Shown piece by piece: positions 1 to 14,772 of a DNA stretch of 64,000 nt. The notes under the pieces were generated by a model. The model made no database searches. It saw only the letters and a program-made list of their open reading frames with translations, and was not told the origin of the DNA. The first letter of the stretch is position 1, and the number at the start of each line of letters is the position of its first letter. This DNA comes from Blastomussa wellsi (taxonomy: Eukaryota > Cnidaria > Anthozoa > Scleractinia > Plerogyridae): contig OX393568.1 of the NCBI GenBank assembly GCA_947652115.1, positions 340,001-404,000 of the forward strand. The letters are read 5' to 3'. The position numbers and the translations under genes were made by a program.

Positions 1-3000
1 GTGCGTTTTTATTGGTTAATTTACAATACGCCACATTTTCAGTTTCTGTGAGAAAACGTACAGTTCTCACAAAATTCGAACAAAGAGTCAAAATAAGTCA
101 AAATGCTTCAAAAAGTACATAGATTACCGAAAATAGACCGTTGCAAAACGGTTTGAGTAAACACTGAAAACAGTATGACAGTAAATGTCAACAAGTGTGG
201 CTAAAATTTGATCCAAGTGTGACGCGGTCATTTTGAACGGAAAGAAAGATCCGAAACCGCTTATGGTTTTCTCAGTTGCAGTGGACACAACGATGCTGTT
301 TTCCTGCACTTCTTTCTGGATATTTATGGCGGTGACAGCAAGAGATTCGGATCTGTCGGATGTCAAGCTTCTCGAAAAGATTTCGCTGCAGGTGCGGAGC
401 TGTGATGTCGATTTGCTCACGCTATCAGCGTGCACTATCGGGATTTTGAGCACGCTTACGTATATACTGAATTTGATTGCGCGGCTCTGCTAGCTATGTT
501 ATAATTTCTACTTGAGCTACTTTTTAAAGCGATTAGTACTCTGATGCATTAACAGAATTGTTAACAACAACAACAACAACTTTATTCTACCCCAAATTAA
601 TTAGGTTTACAAAACTAGACAATATAAAATAAAATGAGTACATGGCTGCCCGAAATAACCACTATTGGCTAATGAGGAACTGGGCAGCCATCCTTAGTGT
701 TTACATCAGTGATTTTAAAGGTCAGGTACATAGGACTTAAATAAACAGATTCGCAAGTAAAAATAACGTTGTCCTCAATGTCACCTTCGTCTTCGCACAG
801 TGCGAAATATTTCAGCTTTAAGTCAGGACGCGGCGTTTCGTGTTCTTTAAGTCGTGATAAAGGTCATTGCGATATCATTTCTAGCCTATAGACAGGGCTG
901 TTTTTAAAACGAGCGCAACAAGCGGCCTTTGGCTGTGCTGCGATATCTGCTGTCAAACGCGCTAAAAGTAATGTCGATTCTCCTAGCAGCAATATTAAGA
1001 CGCAGTTAAAGAGAGAGATAGAATTCGGCAATTTTTTTTTCACCTCTTATCGGCTCGGAAAATGAATGATAGAAACAAGTAGGAAGATAAATGGTATATA
1101 ACTACCAATACATCCGTATTTAATTATGTGACGAAAATGAAAAAGCCCTGAAATTTAGAAAAGAAAAAGAAAAGGAAAATGCAGTGGACAGATAAATTTG
1201 CCTTTAATTAGGATGTGGAAAAATAACGAGGAAAGTAGATGATAACTTAAAGACAATCAATCCATCACAAGGAACGTTTAAGATAATGCCTGATAATAAT
1301 ACTATAGCAATTCAAGAGTAATAAGCCCAGTTATCCTATTCCTGACACGGCATTGGCAGAACGTTCAGGTAGGCACAGAAGTAAAAATTGTCGTTTCACT
1401 GCAAAAGTTAAAACATCGATGAGACAAATGAATCATGCGTGGTTTTAAGTATTGGATATATATCCTTCAATATTTTTTTTGTGTGTGTGTTTTTAGAGCT
1501 TGAGTGTGAAGGCGAGGTATGTGTACCATATTGCATCTTGAGGAGAGGCTTCGTTTGTTTAATTGTTACACGACAAATTAAGCTTAAAAATACACTTTTC
1601 ATACCCTTGCAGAAGTCAGCAACTATTAAAAACGGCAAAAACAACCAGAATATTGAGGCAATGATTTGTCAGGGATCAAGGTCGACCAGGGATTTTGTGT
1701 ATACGGTATACAGGGGGCGCTGAAACTGATATGAGTATCTTATTGTATATTCCGGTAGAATACTCAGTAGATATTTAGTTCAAAGTTCAAAATCTGTTTC
1801 ATTTATCTTTGATCCAGAGCATGAACCCTCCCCTTCAGTGTTTAAATTTTGTGTATATCGGTAAACCACTACTACGCGCCTCCTTCTTAGTTTCATGAAG
1901 ACGCAAAGTAGCTTTGAGTCTTTATTTTTCATTATAAAATTGACACATATTTAGTAGCGTGTGTCACGCACTTGTAGAAACATAACCAGTTTTTTAATTA
2001 ACCCAAATAGAGATATTTTTAACGAGAGCTGTGTACTTTGGGGCTCTCGATCATTCTTTCATTCTTGGACCATTGTTTGATGGCTGGTTTTCATTTTCCT
2101 CACATTTGGACTACATTTTTTATGGTGTATCGTAAGAAATAAGAAAAGATGGAATACCAGAGAAATCCGTTTTTGTTTATCATATATGAAACACTATTTT
2201 CCTTGCATGCCATAATAGCCAAAGTTTTTGGCCATTTTCCGTGAAATTCTGTCAATTTTCAAGAGTTTTTGGAAACACAAACGTTTACCATAGCCTTCTC
2301 CAATAAACCTCTCGATCATTTTCAAGGTCGGTTTACAAAAATGGTTTTGCGAAAAGAAACTTTTAGATCAAACAACATTAAAATATGAAACGCTAGAAAA
2401 CATGACGTCAACCATCCTTTCATATGCGAAAGTTATGTAACATGTGCTCCCAAGAATGTAATCGTATTGACCAAGAGCAATCATCGAGGCGTTATGCAAA
2501 ATTAGAGCTTTTTTCTTACGCGAGAGCAGAATTATAAATTTAAAATCAATTTCTTTCTAAAGAAATATGGTAATATTTGACATTTATTGCTATGTTTGCT
2601 CGAAGTATGACCAGAAGGCAAAATCAGTCACTTTACCGTTAAAGGAAGGAGCTGTATACATTCTTTATTTATTAAAATTCTACGACTCTATATGATCTGG
2701 TTCAATTTGAGCTTTGAAAACCAAAGATTAAGTTTTCAACCTACTAGCAAAGTTATTCTACAAGGGCGTTGTTAAAGACAAAACAATAAAGTTTCGGGGT
2801 TGATTACTAGTTGCACAGACTTGCAGCTAAGCAAACTAGTTAAAACAGTGAGACTGTTAATTTACAATGTTACGAAATATTGTCAAGAGTTTTGTCTCTT
2901 TTAACTTTAAATACAGAAAAATATTATGGCAGATTCTTCAAACGAATGTTCCATCCTATGTTGTGGCTTTGAAATAAAAGTTTTGACAAAAAAAAAACTA

Positions 3001-3411
3001 ATAGAAAAATTTACCTAAACAAAGGAAAAAGCATTTCACCAAAAATCTTGTTTCCACTGCATATCTTTCTCACCAACGAATGATTTTAAAATAAATAACA
3101 CAATACAGGTATCCGGCTTTAATTTTTTCAAAACGAAAATGGATTCTTAAAAAGGAAGAGCTAGAAAAAAAATATTCGTTTCAGTGTTACAGAGATGAAA
3201 AATTAACGAAGCTAACAGCTGTGTTTAAAGCGTGAGAAAACATTCTGAATCACAGGTAATGTTTGATAATATCATCTCCCAGGTGGGTAAACCTCGGATA
3301 TCGAAATGGATTAATTGCCTAACTGGAGTAACTGTGGGTATAGCGAAGAGCGCCTTCAACTTTCTCCATCAGCTGAGAACAACTACCCTGCATATCTTTG
3401 AGGAAATAATC
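1..3411. other. Upstream intergenic region, no gene recognised
   Basis: AT-rich DNA. A CAA run followed by ACTTTATT at about 567-592 looks like the tail of a reversed non-LTR element. Open frames at 124-493 on both strands overlap and match nothing I recognise. The promoter and any non-coding 5' exon of the SVEP1-like gene should lie here, but I see no clear TATA or initiator. Confidence 0.5.
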
Positions 3412-4096
3412 ATGGAGATCTATTTTGTCTTAGTAGCTTTCGCCACGTTATTGTGCGGTGTTGAAGTAAACGGCGGCCTTTTAGATAACCAAGCGCAAAT
3501 ACTCGTTGATTTCAAGTCGCGATACAACAACAGCCAGTCCGACATTGTGTTTCTTCTGGATGTTTCCGGTAGTGTGAGCACGTACGGCTTCAACTCCGAG
3601 AAGATATTCGTTGATAATCTTCTGAACGAGTTCAGCATGGCTCCTTATTCCACACGTGTGGCGATTATCACATTCGGCTATGCTGTCCAGACAAACATCG
3701 ACTATATTGATATCAACCCAGCTTCACTCACTCATCAAAAATGTGAATTTAAACCCTTCTTTCAGTACAATGTTAACCACCGTCGTGGACCGGCCACAAA
3801 CATGATAGACGCCTTTCAAAGAAACATTGAAGTGCTAAGTAGGGCTACGAAAAATAATCACCGAAGAAGTAATGTCCATACCGTAACGATACTGATAACG
3901 GACGGATACTGGAACATGGGCGATCCCACGACCACTGCAGATAACCTTAAGAGAACCTATGGAGTCGACGTGATCACGGTTGGGGTTGATGGCTACAGTC
4001 AATCGCAGTTGCAAGCTCTGGCTTCCTCAAATGATCATGTTCTCGGATACGAAACCTTCACGAAGTTCAGGGAACTTGCAAGGTTTATCAGGGGAG
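3412..4096 (+). CDS. SVEP1: SVEP1-like exon 1: signal peptide and von Willebrand factor A domain
   Basis: Residues 1-229. The ATG at 3412 is chosen because it opens directly into a hydrophobic signal peptide ending near VEVNG (about residue 21). An in-frame upstream ATG at 3259 would add 51 residues in front and bury that signal. The VWA MIDAS is complete: DVSGS at 50-54, the Thr of GPATN at 129 and the Asp of ITDG at 164, so divalent-cation-dependent ligand binding is plausible. The donor is GGGGAG/GTAAGG, phase 1. There may be a non-coding first exon upstream that I cannot define. Confidence 0.88.
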
Positions 4097-7000
4097 GTAA
4101 GGCCTTTATTAACAACTTAGCTTGCGATCGATGGAGATGCTAATCGTGAAACAGAACCTCTGAGGTTCTTGATAAGAAATAACACGCAAACTGCGGTGAT
4201 AAACATTACGAGAAAAAGCATTGCTGGAGAAAATTTTAAGTTAATTGACGTTTGCTATCTTTTTTAAAGAAAATCCGGCACTGCGTTTCGATGAATGCGC
4301 TTCGCGCGTAAAAAAAAAAAACAGTCGGGCGCTGTTTGCTCAGCAGAATGGTTTCGATTTAAGTTTAAAAAGATTGAAAGTTATGAACTTTTTGCAACAA
4401 ATATACTTGCAACTAAAATAATGAAAAAATACTCAGTGATAGTCTCTTTTTTTATTTTTTCTCAATTTTAAGACTGAACAAATTTAAAACCTGTAATTCT
4501 CATGTTACCGTTTTTAATATTTATAAGTTCCAAAAAGTTTAAGATTTAGTTTCGTCATTAATCAATCTATTACTCTTTAAACGACTTTGGCGGCTTGTTT
4601 TAACTAAGAAGCCCCAAATTCAAGTCCTCCCAGGTGTATGTAAGAGATCGATATCAACACACGGCCGGAGTGTAACAAGATAATTTTGCCAACTCACATT
4701 ATGATAATATGAATTGGCCACCGTAAAGAGATTTAATCTCCGCAATCATTCTAAGCAACACAGTCCGGGTCTTTCCCTTCATCAAGGAAGCACGGAAAAC
4801 TGCAAAATTCTAGAACAAAAATTTATTTTTCAAATCGACACTCTTAATACTCACGGTATCAACGAACGCTTTTTAAAACTTGTTTTTCGCGATAAAAAAA
4901 TATTGTATGAGAGGGAGCGAGTGTGAAACGGAAACCCATGCATTTCATTTTTTTCAGTTGCAGAGTAATACTTTGTGTGAAACTAAAGTAGAAAAAACGT
5001 TTGACTGAACCTTTCTGTCAAGTCCTTTTTATGGACAAATTGAGGAATTACACCAAAACTATCCTCTAATTGCAAAGAAACCAACTTTTTGACAAGTAAG
5101 TTGGCTTTCGAAACAAAACAAATAATTCACCAATGCAAACAAATTAATAATCATTATTCCCAATTGTTAATACACCATCCATTCATCCACTCGGTCTTTG
5201 ATTTATCGCGGATTCATCGATTCAGTTGTGATCAATGAATTTATAACAAACTCGTCAATATGTTTGCTCACTCATTCATTCAGTAACAAATAGATGAATG
5301 AATTTCTTTCATTCAAACCTCTTTTCTAACAGCCTGGGCTTATTGACCATGTGTGAAATGAAAACATCCTTACTGCAGTCATATTTTACAGATGCACATG
5401 ACAAACGGTTTATGGAAGTGGACAACAGCAAATGTACCTCGAGCAATGGGTGTGATTTAAATGCCTTCTGCGCCTGCGGCACGGTCAGCGGAATATACCA
5501 ATGCGTCTGCAATCGAGGGTATTCAGGCCAAGGTCTTCCGGGTCACTGTCATCGTAAGTCCATTTAATTTTGTACTTCTTAGAAGTTTGGTCATTTAAAT
5601 CTGTTGAGTACCGTAACTAAAACTTCATGTTGTGAGGTTGCTAACATCGCAATGCTAGTGCAATGTTAGTGCCTAACCCAACCCCCCCCCCCCCAACCCA
5701 ATTGTTTTTTTAGGGGGGGGGGGGGCAACTTAAATCTTTGCAACATGGAGCAAAATGCTGCAATTTTTTTATTGGATATCTTTTATGAATCTTTTAAGAC
5801 GGTATTATTTGACACAAATCCGACGGAAGACTGGGCCCAGTGACGCCATACCAGGACATTGGCGCCAGTTTTGAATAAGAAAGCAGATGAACCCAGACGA
5901 GTAGATGTGGATGGCTAGTGCAGAAGTTTCGTAGAATGCCAATGAAAGAACTTTTTATACGTTTTTATTAGATGTACGTGCTTTTTACGCGATTGTAGGG
6001 AGTGCTGATCATTTTATTCCGACTAATTTGCTGGGCATTTTATACTCAGTCGATCGACCTGTGCGTCCTTTTACTGAGTAAAGCTCACAAATATCAGGCA
6101 ACCTCCCATTCAAAGACTTACTATTTGAATAAAGAATTCCTCACAACTTGCGGTAAATATTTAATATAAAGGATGAAGTAGGGAAAGATTATCGGCAAAT
6201 TTCTTCAACATTCTAAACTCGTGAAGTTGATGTGGCCGGCTGACCTTCACATAAACAACTAAGTTATAAACCCAATCGCTCCGGCCATTTCAACCTTAGA
6301 AGGAAAAGAAAACGAACGGTGGTTAAAAAAATTATGATAGACAACGCATGGAGCCTTGTACACTACTTTAGATCTTTGAGAGCGGCTTAAACGATCTTTG
6401 TATGGAACGAAAGACTTAACCCTACAAGTGTTTGAAAAATAACCTTAATATTGACAAATCCATAAAATTTTCTGACACACTATTTAACACGTCGTGCAAG
6501 AACTTCGCTTTGGAAACCGAAAAAAGGAAAGACTGGATAGGCATCTTTCGTTGGAACAGTGGCGATAGGCTCAGCAGACCTGTTCTTTTATCTGCTCCAA
6601 ACATTATTAATGTTATAACAAAGAACGCCTCTCGGGTAACCACTTTGAAGGAGAGTTTTCTTTAAATCAAAGAGCGCTGACTGCATTCTCGTCCCAGAAC
6701 CACTTGTCCCTCTTAGCCGGCTGGGCCTGTGCACGAAGAACAAGTGGCTTTGGGGACACATGATTTGATTCGCTGAAATCAAATAAATGGAGCCCAATCA
6801 CAAAAGCCATTTTAAACTCCTTTATCGTTAGAACGGTAGATGTGTTTGGACTCTCTTTGTTAGATTTCAGCCAATCAAATCGTGTGTCCCCAGAGCCACT
6901 TGTTCCTCGTGCACAGGCCCAGCCAGCGAAGAGGGACAAGCGGCTCTGGGAATGAGAATGAGTTCCTCCTTATTACAGTCGGTGCTCTTTGATTTAAAGA

Positions 7001-10000
7001 AAACTCTCCTTCAAAGAGGTTATACGAGAGGGACAAGTGGCTCTGGGGACGAGAATGGGAGGAACTTAGTATCAACTATCGGAAGTTTCAATTTTGTCAT
7101 TGTTTTTGTCGCCAGTGCCTCGCTTTATTTTTGTATTTTTTAAAATGTTTTGTAACAGTTATAACCATCACTTCCGTCAAGTTTATATAAAGTTTAGTAG
7201 ACCATGCGTTCTCTATAGATAATGTTTGTAACCACCTTCTGTTTTCTCCTCCTTCTAAAGTTGAAATGGCCGAAGAACAAAAATATTGACGATGAGACCT
7301 ATTTATCTTACACTTAAATTACCTAATAAGACGAGGGCTTTTATTTTCCCGATGAAAAATAGGGGGTCCATATTGGGGTCCATATGGTGGTCCAGAAGAG
7401 GGTCAAGAAAATTAGGGGGTCCAGAAGGGGTCCAGAAAATTACGGGGGTCCAGAAGGGGGTCTATATGGGGTCCAGAAGGGGGTCCGATTGGGGGGTCCA
7501 CGTTTTGTACCGACCGTCTGTAGTCAAGTTCAAATCAGCAACTCTCACAAGAATCACCCGATACATTTAAACAAACCTAATATTTTGACGCGGTAAGAAT
7601 ATATTACCTTGAATTCTACGAAAATTCTGGAAGCCTTGCCAAGCAATGCATGAGGATGAAGCCTCGAATTATTGAAGATATATAAACTCTAATTTCATCT
7701 TTACTCGTTCTTCGCTTCAGACTCGCCGATGCTGATTTCCGTTTCGTAAAAGGTCGATGCCATAATTGGTAACCAAGCTTTTCGGAATGGACGATGCTAT
7801 ATTTGCTCTAGTTTAGGCCTGGACTAGGTCGAAACTGGTTATAATTTGGTGATAGACTAATACACACTTACCAAATGCTTAATTGTTCAATTTCACACTG
7901 GTTTGCTTGCGGTTAGCTTTATTTGTTGGGAGGGGCAATACTATTAGTAAAATAGACTAAGAAAGTGATCTGTTATAACGAAATTTTGTGAGCATTTGAC
8001 GAATTGGCCTGGTAGTGTAATGGCAGTGTAGTGGTGAAATAGGGATGTTGGCATGTAAGACGTTCAGGGTTCGATTCTGGTCATTCTGGTAATTTTCAGA
8101 ACGCCAACGCCGAAGACCGAATGCAGAACGCTGAATTAATGTTGGTTAGCGGCATATAGCCATATATGGCATGGAAAAGTGCTTTTTATCCCTGATAGCC
8201 AAATATGGCTATATGCCGCTAACCAACATTCGGCGTTCTGCATTCTGCATTCCGCGTTCTGCGTTCTTCAAATTACCTCGCCGCCCAGTGTAAACAATTT
8301 TGGCTCCTTCCAGTCTCTTATAAGGAAAGGGTAAGGATGTTTCCTGTCCATCATTCCCTGTGCAGGTTTTTTTTAATAGCATAAGGGAAGATTCTAGACA
8401 AGCCAGTAAAAAACATTAAAGATTATGTGGATTTTACAGTTTTCATCATACTCTCTATAGAAAGGGTTTGACTTCCGCAGCTTGCTATATTGTGAGCATG
8501 ATGGGTGTGTGGATAGTGTATATTGAATAAATTATCCTGCGAAATCGCGCCGAATATCGCCTGATGCTTAGCCCAAGAGACCGTAAGCCGAGTTGGCTAA
8601 AATCAAACGATATTCCGCGTGATTGAGCAGGATAATTGTTTTATTATTCAACAAATTATCGATGAAGCGCATTTTACAGCTAGAAAAGTTAATATTATGT
8701 GGCGCTTTACGAGACTTCAGCCGAATTATCTTGATTCCATGTATATCGCAGGATATCTGTCAAGTACAGATGGCGGATAACAATCGCTTCATGACCATAT
8801 ATGGGCATCGCGTGACAAATTGTTGAATAATAATTTGGAATATATCGGCCATATTTTACCTCTGCTGTTGACATTAAATTTACTTTGTTTAAACAGACTC
8901 CTTGGCCTTTTTCGGTTTTTAGTTATTTCGGATAGTGGTACCCCTTTTTGTTTTAATAATGATCGTAATTTATCTTGTTGTTGCCTTGTTCGTGTTTTAG
9001 CTTGCGCGCGGGGTACCTACAAGCTATATGCAACACCAGGTGAATGCCTGCCATGTCCAGCCAATTCCAACACAGATTCAACGGGAAGTATTTTTATCAG
9101 CGACTGCAAATGTAATATTGGCTACGAAGGTGTTCCTTCGAAGGGCAATAATTGCACAGGTAATAATCAGATGTAAGCATGTACAGATCTAAGAAAACAG
9201 TGTAATTAGCAAATGACTTGTCTGATTGGTTCACGTGCGTAACCATCATTAATCTACGTAACTACAGTTCTGTGGCCAATGCAACTTTTATGCTGCGCTA
9301 GGCTCATTGTTTTAATCTCGTCCGTTATGCCAAAAAGGAACAACTAACTACGCATTCAAAATATATGTTGTTTTTCGACGACATGCGCATGCAATACAAA
9401 GTTGTCTAATCATAAAAAAACCATGCCTAGGATTTGTTTCCTTCTATTTCCAAACGATTTTAGAAAAATGGCTCATTGTGTGTTTGAATTTCAGAGAGAA
9501 GATCGATTTTTAGTAAAAATTTAGTAAAGATTTTTGTCATCTCTCGTGTAATGTATTTTATCCTAATTCTTAGCTGTCGAGTGCGAGCAGCTATACGCAC
9601 CTGCTAACGGCGGATTCAAGGCAGCATGTGGTAAAGTATACAACAGTGTGTGTGAATTCCAGTGCAGTTCTGGTTACAATCTAGTGGGGACTTCTTTGCG
9701 AAGGTGCCAAAGCGACAAGACTTGGAGTGGCACGGAAGTACAGTGCCAAAGTAAGTGCCCTTGTGTCACTGCCGTTGTTGTTGTTGTTGTTGCTACTACT
9801 GTAGCAAGGGCGTAGCCAAGGATGGTCCTTGGGTGCCCGTGACTCCCCCCCCCCCCCACCCCCGCTTTGTGAGACACTTAAACAATTAAACCACAGTGTT
9901 GATGTCAACATGACAAACTGGTGAGTACATTTCGCTGTTGATCTTGGCGTCACGTTTAACAGAAATGTATCTTCATACGTAACGCTCTCAAAAATGATCA

Positions 10001-13000
10001 TCTGATTATCTTTTAATTCACCTTTTGCTCACTTCTTCTTTTGGATATAATTTTTAAAAGCACATGCTACACTAACAATAAACCTTATCGCTATAATGGT
10101 ACATATACTGTGACACAAAAACTATGCACTGTTTTTACCAGAAAAGCAATAGCGGCAGGTATGGTATAGAGTTTATATTTTGCGTCGGGTGATGATTAAT
10201 AATAATAACTCAAAAACGTATATACCGCATGCATCATGGCAGAATGATCGCATGCGCTTTACATTAAAATACCATTCATTCCATTTTTGTACGATTGGTG
10301 TGTTATATATTGTGAATCGCTGTCTTTTTTAGTGACAACTGTATACGGCATAATTATACATGTGTTGTTTTCGATACTCAGCCCCGACATTTTTATTTAC
10401 AGTTGTCAAATGCACAGCACTGCCGTTACAAGATCATGGTAACAAGACATGCACCGGAAATGGATTCGAATACGGTGACACGTGCAATTTTACATGTGAA
10501 ATAGGATACGAAAGAAAGGGGAGCGCCACGAGAAAATGTCAAGCTGACGGACAGTGGTCTGGAACGCAAACAACTTGTGAAGGTATACCTTGCCGTTAAA
10601 CAAGCTATGTCGCATAGATTACTCAAACATAAAGCCTCCGATCCGTAGAAAAATTAAATTTGTTGTCAATCTCTTAGCCCGCCAGTGTCCAGCTCTTCGA
10701 AAATTGGCCTTTGGAACAGTTGAGCCAACATATTGTGTGGAGACACCACGGCCCTACCCAGAAGGATGCATCATGAGATGCGTTGTCGGTTACGTTATGA
10801 CGGGCGATACTCCATTAACTTGTGGTGCAGATGGTACTTGGCAAGGCACTTACCCTACCTGTGAAGGTATTTTACAATTTAACGTCCTTTTGACACATAT
10901 TACGTACTAAAATTCACTCCTGTTTTCTTTTTCGTTTTGTTTTAGATTTTCTTTTCTTTTCTTTCTTTCTTTCTTTCTTTCTTCCATCCCATCCTCATTA
11001 AACAATCCATAACAAAAATTATCGAAAGCAAACGACCTTTCGAAGTCATCCTGCAATGTGTGACGAATGACAGGGCGGAAAAACGGCGAAGCACCTTTTT
11101 TATAAATTTTTTTACGCTGAACTTTCCATTTTACATCAAAATTGAATGGGTTACATTTTTGTTAACATAGGTCAATACCTAGTTCATCTTTACTAAACTT
11201 ACTCGGGGATATTTGAGAAAACGATGAGTTATTTGCTGATCAAAATCTCACTTCTCTCAAAGTACAGGGCCTTATATCTCAAGGTTCGCATTCACCAAAT
11301 TTTGGTCCCATTTGACATTTTGTTCTTTATCCCTTAAAGGGCTTGTACACAAAATATTGAGCTTATATATCCATCGACGTCCTTATAACAGGAGGTCGTA
11401 TTTCCTTTTTCCGCCCTGTCGTGACGAAAGTGTTGAGACATTGTCATTTTAAGCCACACTTTATGTTATTGCAGTCGGATATTACCCCTTGTCCCCTCAA
11501 AATGTTGCAATTTGTTCGATATATTTATGCCAGTCCCTAGCCTGTTCGTTTAGAATATGGCTAATTGAAAATAAATATATACTTAGTTCTCTTTACGCCA
11601 TCTTCATGGTTTCCTTCTAGATATTCAGCCTCCAACCATCACGTGCCCGCCCGACGTGAGTAATGGCACAGACCCCGAGAGGCCAACTAGGACAGTTACT
11701 TGGAACAACCCTGTGGTTAGCGACAACTCCGAATTGCACGATCCCAATGCAGCCCCGACGATCGTCAGATCTCCGAGTAACATCGTATCTCCATACGACT
11801 TTCCAACAGGAACAACTCGCATTACCTACACTGCCACGGACAGAAGCAACAACCAGCAGTCCTGCGTGTTTACAGTCACAATTGTCGGTAAGGTTTTCTT
11901 TTGCATAATTTCACGCATGATCAGCGCACGCGCATTGAAACATGGTGGATATTTCTGTTTGTTGGGGGATTTTTCTCATAAACGAGTACGGTATCACCGT
12001 GACCTATATTTTTTCCCTTTGTTTGAATTGAGCAATAACTTTCTTCCTGTGCAATAAATATAGACCAATTCCCAGTGTTGAAAATCAAACAATAGTCGAA
12101 AACGTGTTTTCTTTTTTTACGTATACTACCTATAAACGAGGTGCTGTCCCTCCTAATATAAACGAGCACGGCGAAACCTATTTTTATATAAAAATGTAAG
12201 TTTCTATAACACACTCAATCGATAGGCAAAGTTTGGGTGTGGTTTCTATTTCTATGGAATGACCTTAAGCCATTTTTTGTGAGCTGAGCTTTTCTCTTGG
12301 GGAAAAAGGGAGTGCAGTTAAGCATCTTGACAAAGACTTCTTCCACTAAAAAATCTAAAGGTATAATTGAAGTTTAGCAATGGAACAGGCTTTCCAATAG
12401 AAATCCTGAACAAGACGATATAGGCTGCGTAGTAGTTTAATGGCAACATTTTTATGGCCCGTTTGCACCTGAGATGTTGGAGTGTATTTTCAGAGGGTTG
12501 TGTAGTAGGTTGACGGAAGAGCATGTTTTTGGGGATAAGATCATAAAATAATGCAAACGGGCCAATACTGGTTTCTAAATAATAATTATAACAATTATAT
12601 AATTATAACAAGATGGCAGGAAATTAAAAAATCAGAGCTCTTTCAAAATTTCTTACTTGTTATGTCATGACTTAAAAATTAATTTTTGATGTCAATCTAA
12701 TGTCGTTATTTTCGAAAATTGAAAAGCATGCCATTGTTGGGAATACAGAGTTCTGTTATCCAGCTAAATGGATAAAAATTACAAAGCTAGTTTGGAATGT
12801 CCCTGCAGCTGAGCCGGCGTGGACAATGAAGAATAATTAATCCGTGCATCCATTATTAACCAAGAGAGCTTTGATGAACATAACTGGATTACAATATCAA
12901 AACAAGACCACACTTAGCTCTGTTCAGGCTACAAAATAACTTGCTCTCAGGAAATGATTCACAATCACTTTAATGTCCGACGAAAACTAGTACACGCTTC

Positions 13001-14698
13001 GAATCATGACAACTACAATTCTTCGAGTGAAAAGCACATGTTATGCCACCCCATAATACTAACACAACAAATGTCCCCAGTAGGGTGGTCGCATTACAAG
13101 TCCAGTCTCACAGGGGGGTCGTGAGGCTCGTCCACAGCGGGTCCTGGCCCGTACAAGCTGTACATACCCTTCCCCAACACAAATGCCCCGACCTCTCTGA
13201 TTTAATATTGTGTTACTTAATGTTAACTGTGTTTGCTTTTTTGAGAATATTTATTAACGGGTAAAAATATACAGGATTATGTAGGTTGGTATTTCAGAAG
13301 TTGCCCACATTAGTTGGTTTTCTTATATAAAGAACGTGTATGGGCATTTCACCTTGACCAAAAACAATAACCGTTTAATAACGAGGGGTTCCACAGTATC
13401 CCTTTACGAAATAGCAGTTAGAAATGGAAATTCGAGCTCTACATTAAAATTAATAATACACACTAAATGGCTAACTTATGAAATGAGTGCAATGCTTTAT
13501 TATTAATAGTGCCTGTCTGTTTACTTAGATGATGAACCTCCCGTCATCTATTGTCCACAAAACCAAGTAGTGAAGAAGAAAAGTGACACTCCAACCATTA
13601 AAGTGTACTGGTCAATGCCAACATACCGGGACAATTCCGGCCAGTCCATTACTATCTTCTCGGAATCTATCAACGGGTCTGACTTTAGAACTGGTTCCTA
13701 CCCAATAGTATACGAGGCCACTGATCACGTGGGAAACAAGGCGTCTTGCACGTTTGTCATCGTTGTTTCTTGTAAGTCCGTGCCACAATAATGTCTTCCA
13801 TGTTACCCTTTCAAATTACAAGGACTAATAATAATAATTAGGATAATAAACCTTTATTTACAATTCAAAGAAACTATTTAGTAACAATCAATTAAAAATT
13901 TAAAAAGCCTACAGTACTAAAAGCGATATCACGGTAAAAGTCTTGTTATAATAATTTACAAGGCTAAAGAATTTTACTAATTATTAAATTTTAAAAACAC
14001 CATTTATCATTGCAGTGCTTGAAACCATAACATTACAAGATTTAAAAAAATCAAGTTAAACTTTCCTATCATAAAAGATAACAATAATAATAATAAGAAT
14101 ATTAATAATACCAATATTAATAATAATGTGCCAGCAACAAAGTGTTCTTAAATATCACATTATGGCTCCTTCTTGAATTTCAATGTCAATGTCAACGTTC
14201 TTAAAATCACGAAAGGCCTTTCTTCTAGCTCTCGATCCTCTAAGGCAGATTAGTGCGGATCTTAATAACGCGAACGATGTCCTTGCTCTTATCCAGGAGA
14301 TTGTTTTTGAATAATCTTCTCCTTTCTTCATGGAGATCAGCTGCGCTAGTCTGCTGTGATATTGCAAACATTCCTTTCCCATACCGCCTGTTTACGTGAA
14401 AATATGGGGTGTGGAAGTTCCTTGTTCAATGTCCAAAACCCTCCTTGAGTATAGGCGTTTCTTCTTTCTCCTGATTGCGGTATACCTGTTGGAGCTCTAG
14501 GTTCCTATACAAATCAGCATTAGGGTGAAAGACCCTCACATTAAAGAAGTGCGTCAAAATGTGGATGTCTAATCTCGCGTCTGGAGCTCGATTAGAACCC
14601 CTTCCTAGCTGTTCTTCCGAGATATCTTGAAGTACGGGCTCGATCTCAACATCGCTACATACCATACCCAGAAGCTCGGTTTCTAAATCTCTCAACTC

Positions 14699-14772
<74 letters not shown>

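Larger units (their letters stand above)
5554..9000. other. Intron 2 of the SVEP1-like gene (3.4 kb)
   Basis: Holds a C13/G13 pair, a foldback element, a G-rich minisatellite, a dispersed repeat with tRNA-like end, a 33-bp-arm hairpin and a small TIR element, each listed separately. No coding exon recognised. Confidence 0.7.

Noticed and set aside
124..493. Overlapping open frames on both strands near the left edge
   Set aside because: No domain, signal or splice pattern I recognise, and each is the antisense shadow of the other; neither can be called a gene.
3232..3411. Upstream extension of SVEP1-like exon 1, including an in-frame ATG at 3259
   Set aside because: It would place 51 residues before the signal peptide. 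The start at 3412 gives a normal secreted protein.
6588..7143. Several small frames containing TSGSG
   Set aside because: They arise from both arms of a foldback element and have no conserved domain.
7384..7596. Coding frames across the GGGGTCC repeat
   Set aside because: Low-complexity translation of a minisatellite.
8010..8080. tRNA gene
   Set aside because: A- and B-box-like motifs are present but no cloverleaf with paired acceptor stem forms, and the segment is part of a dispersed repeat.
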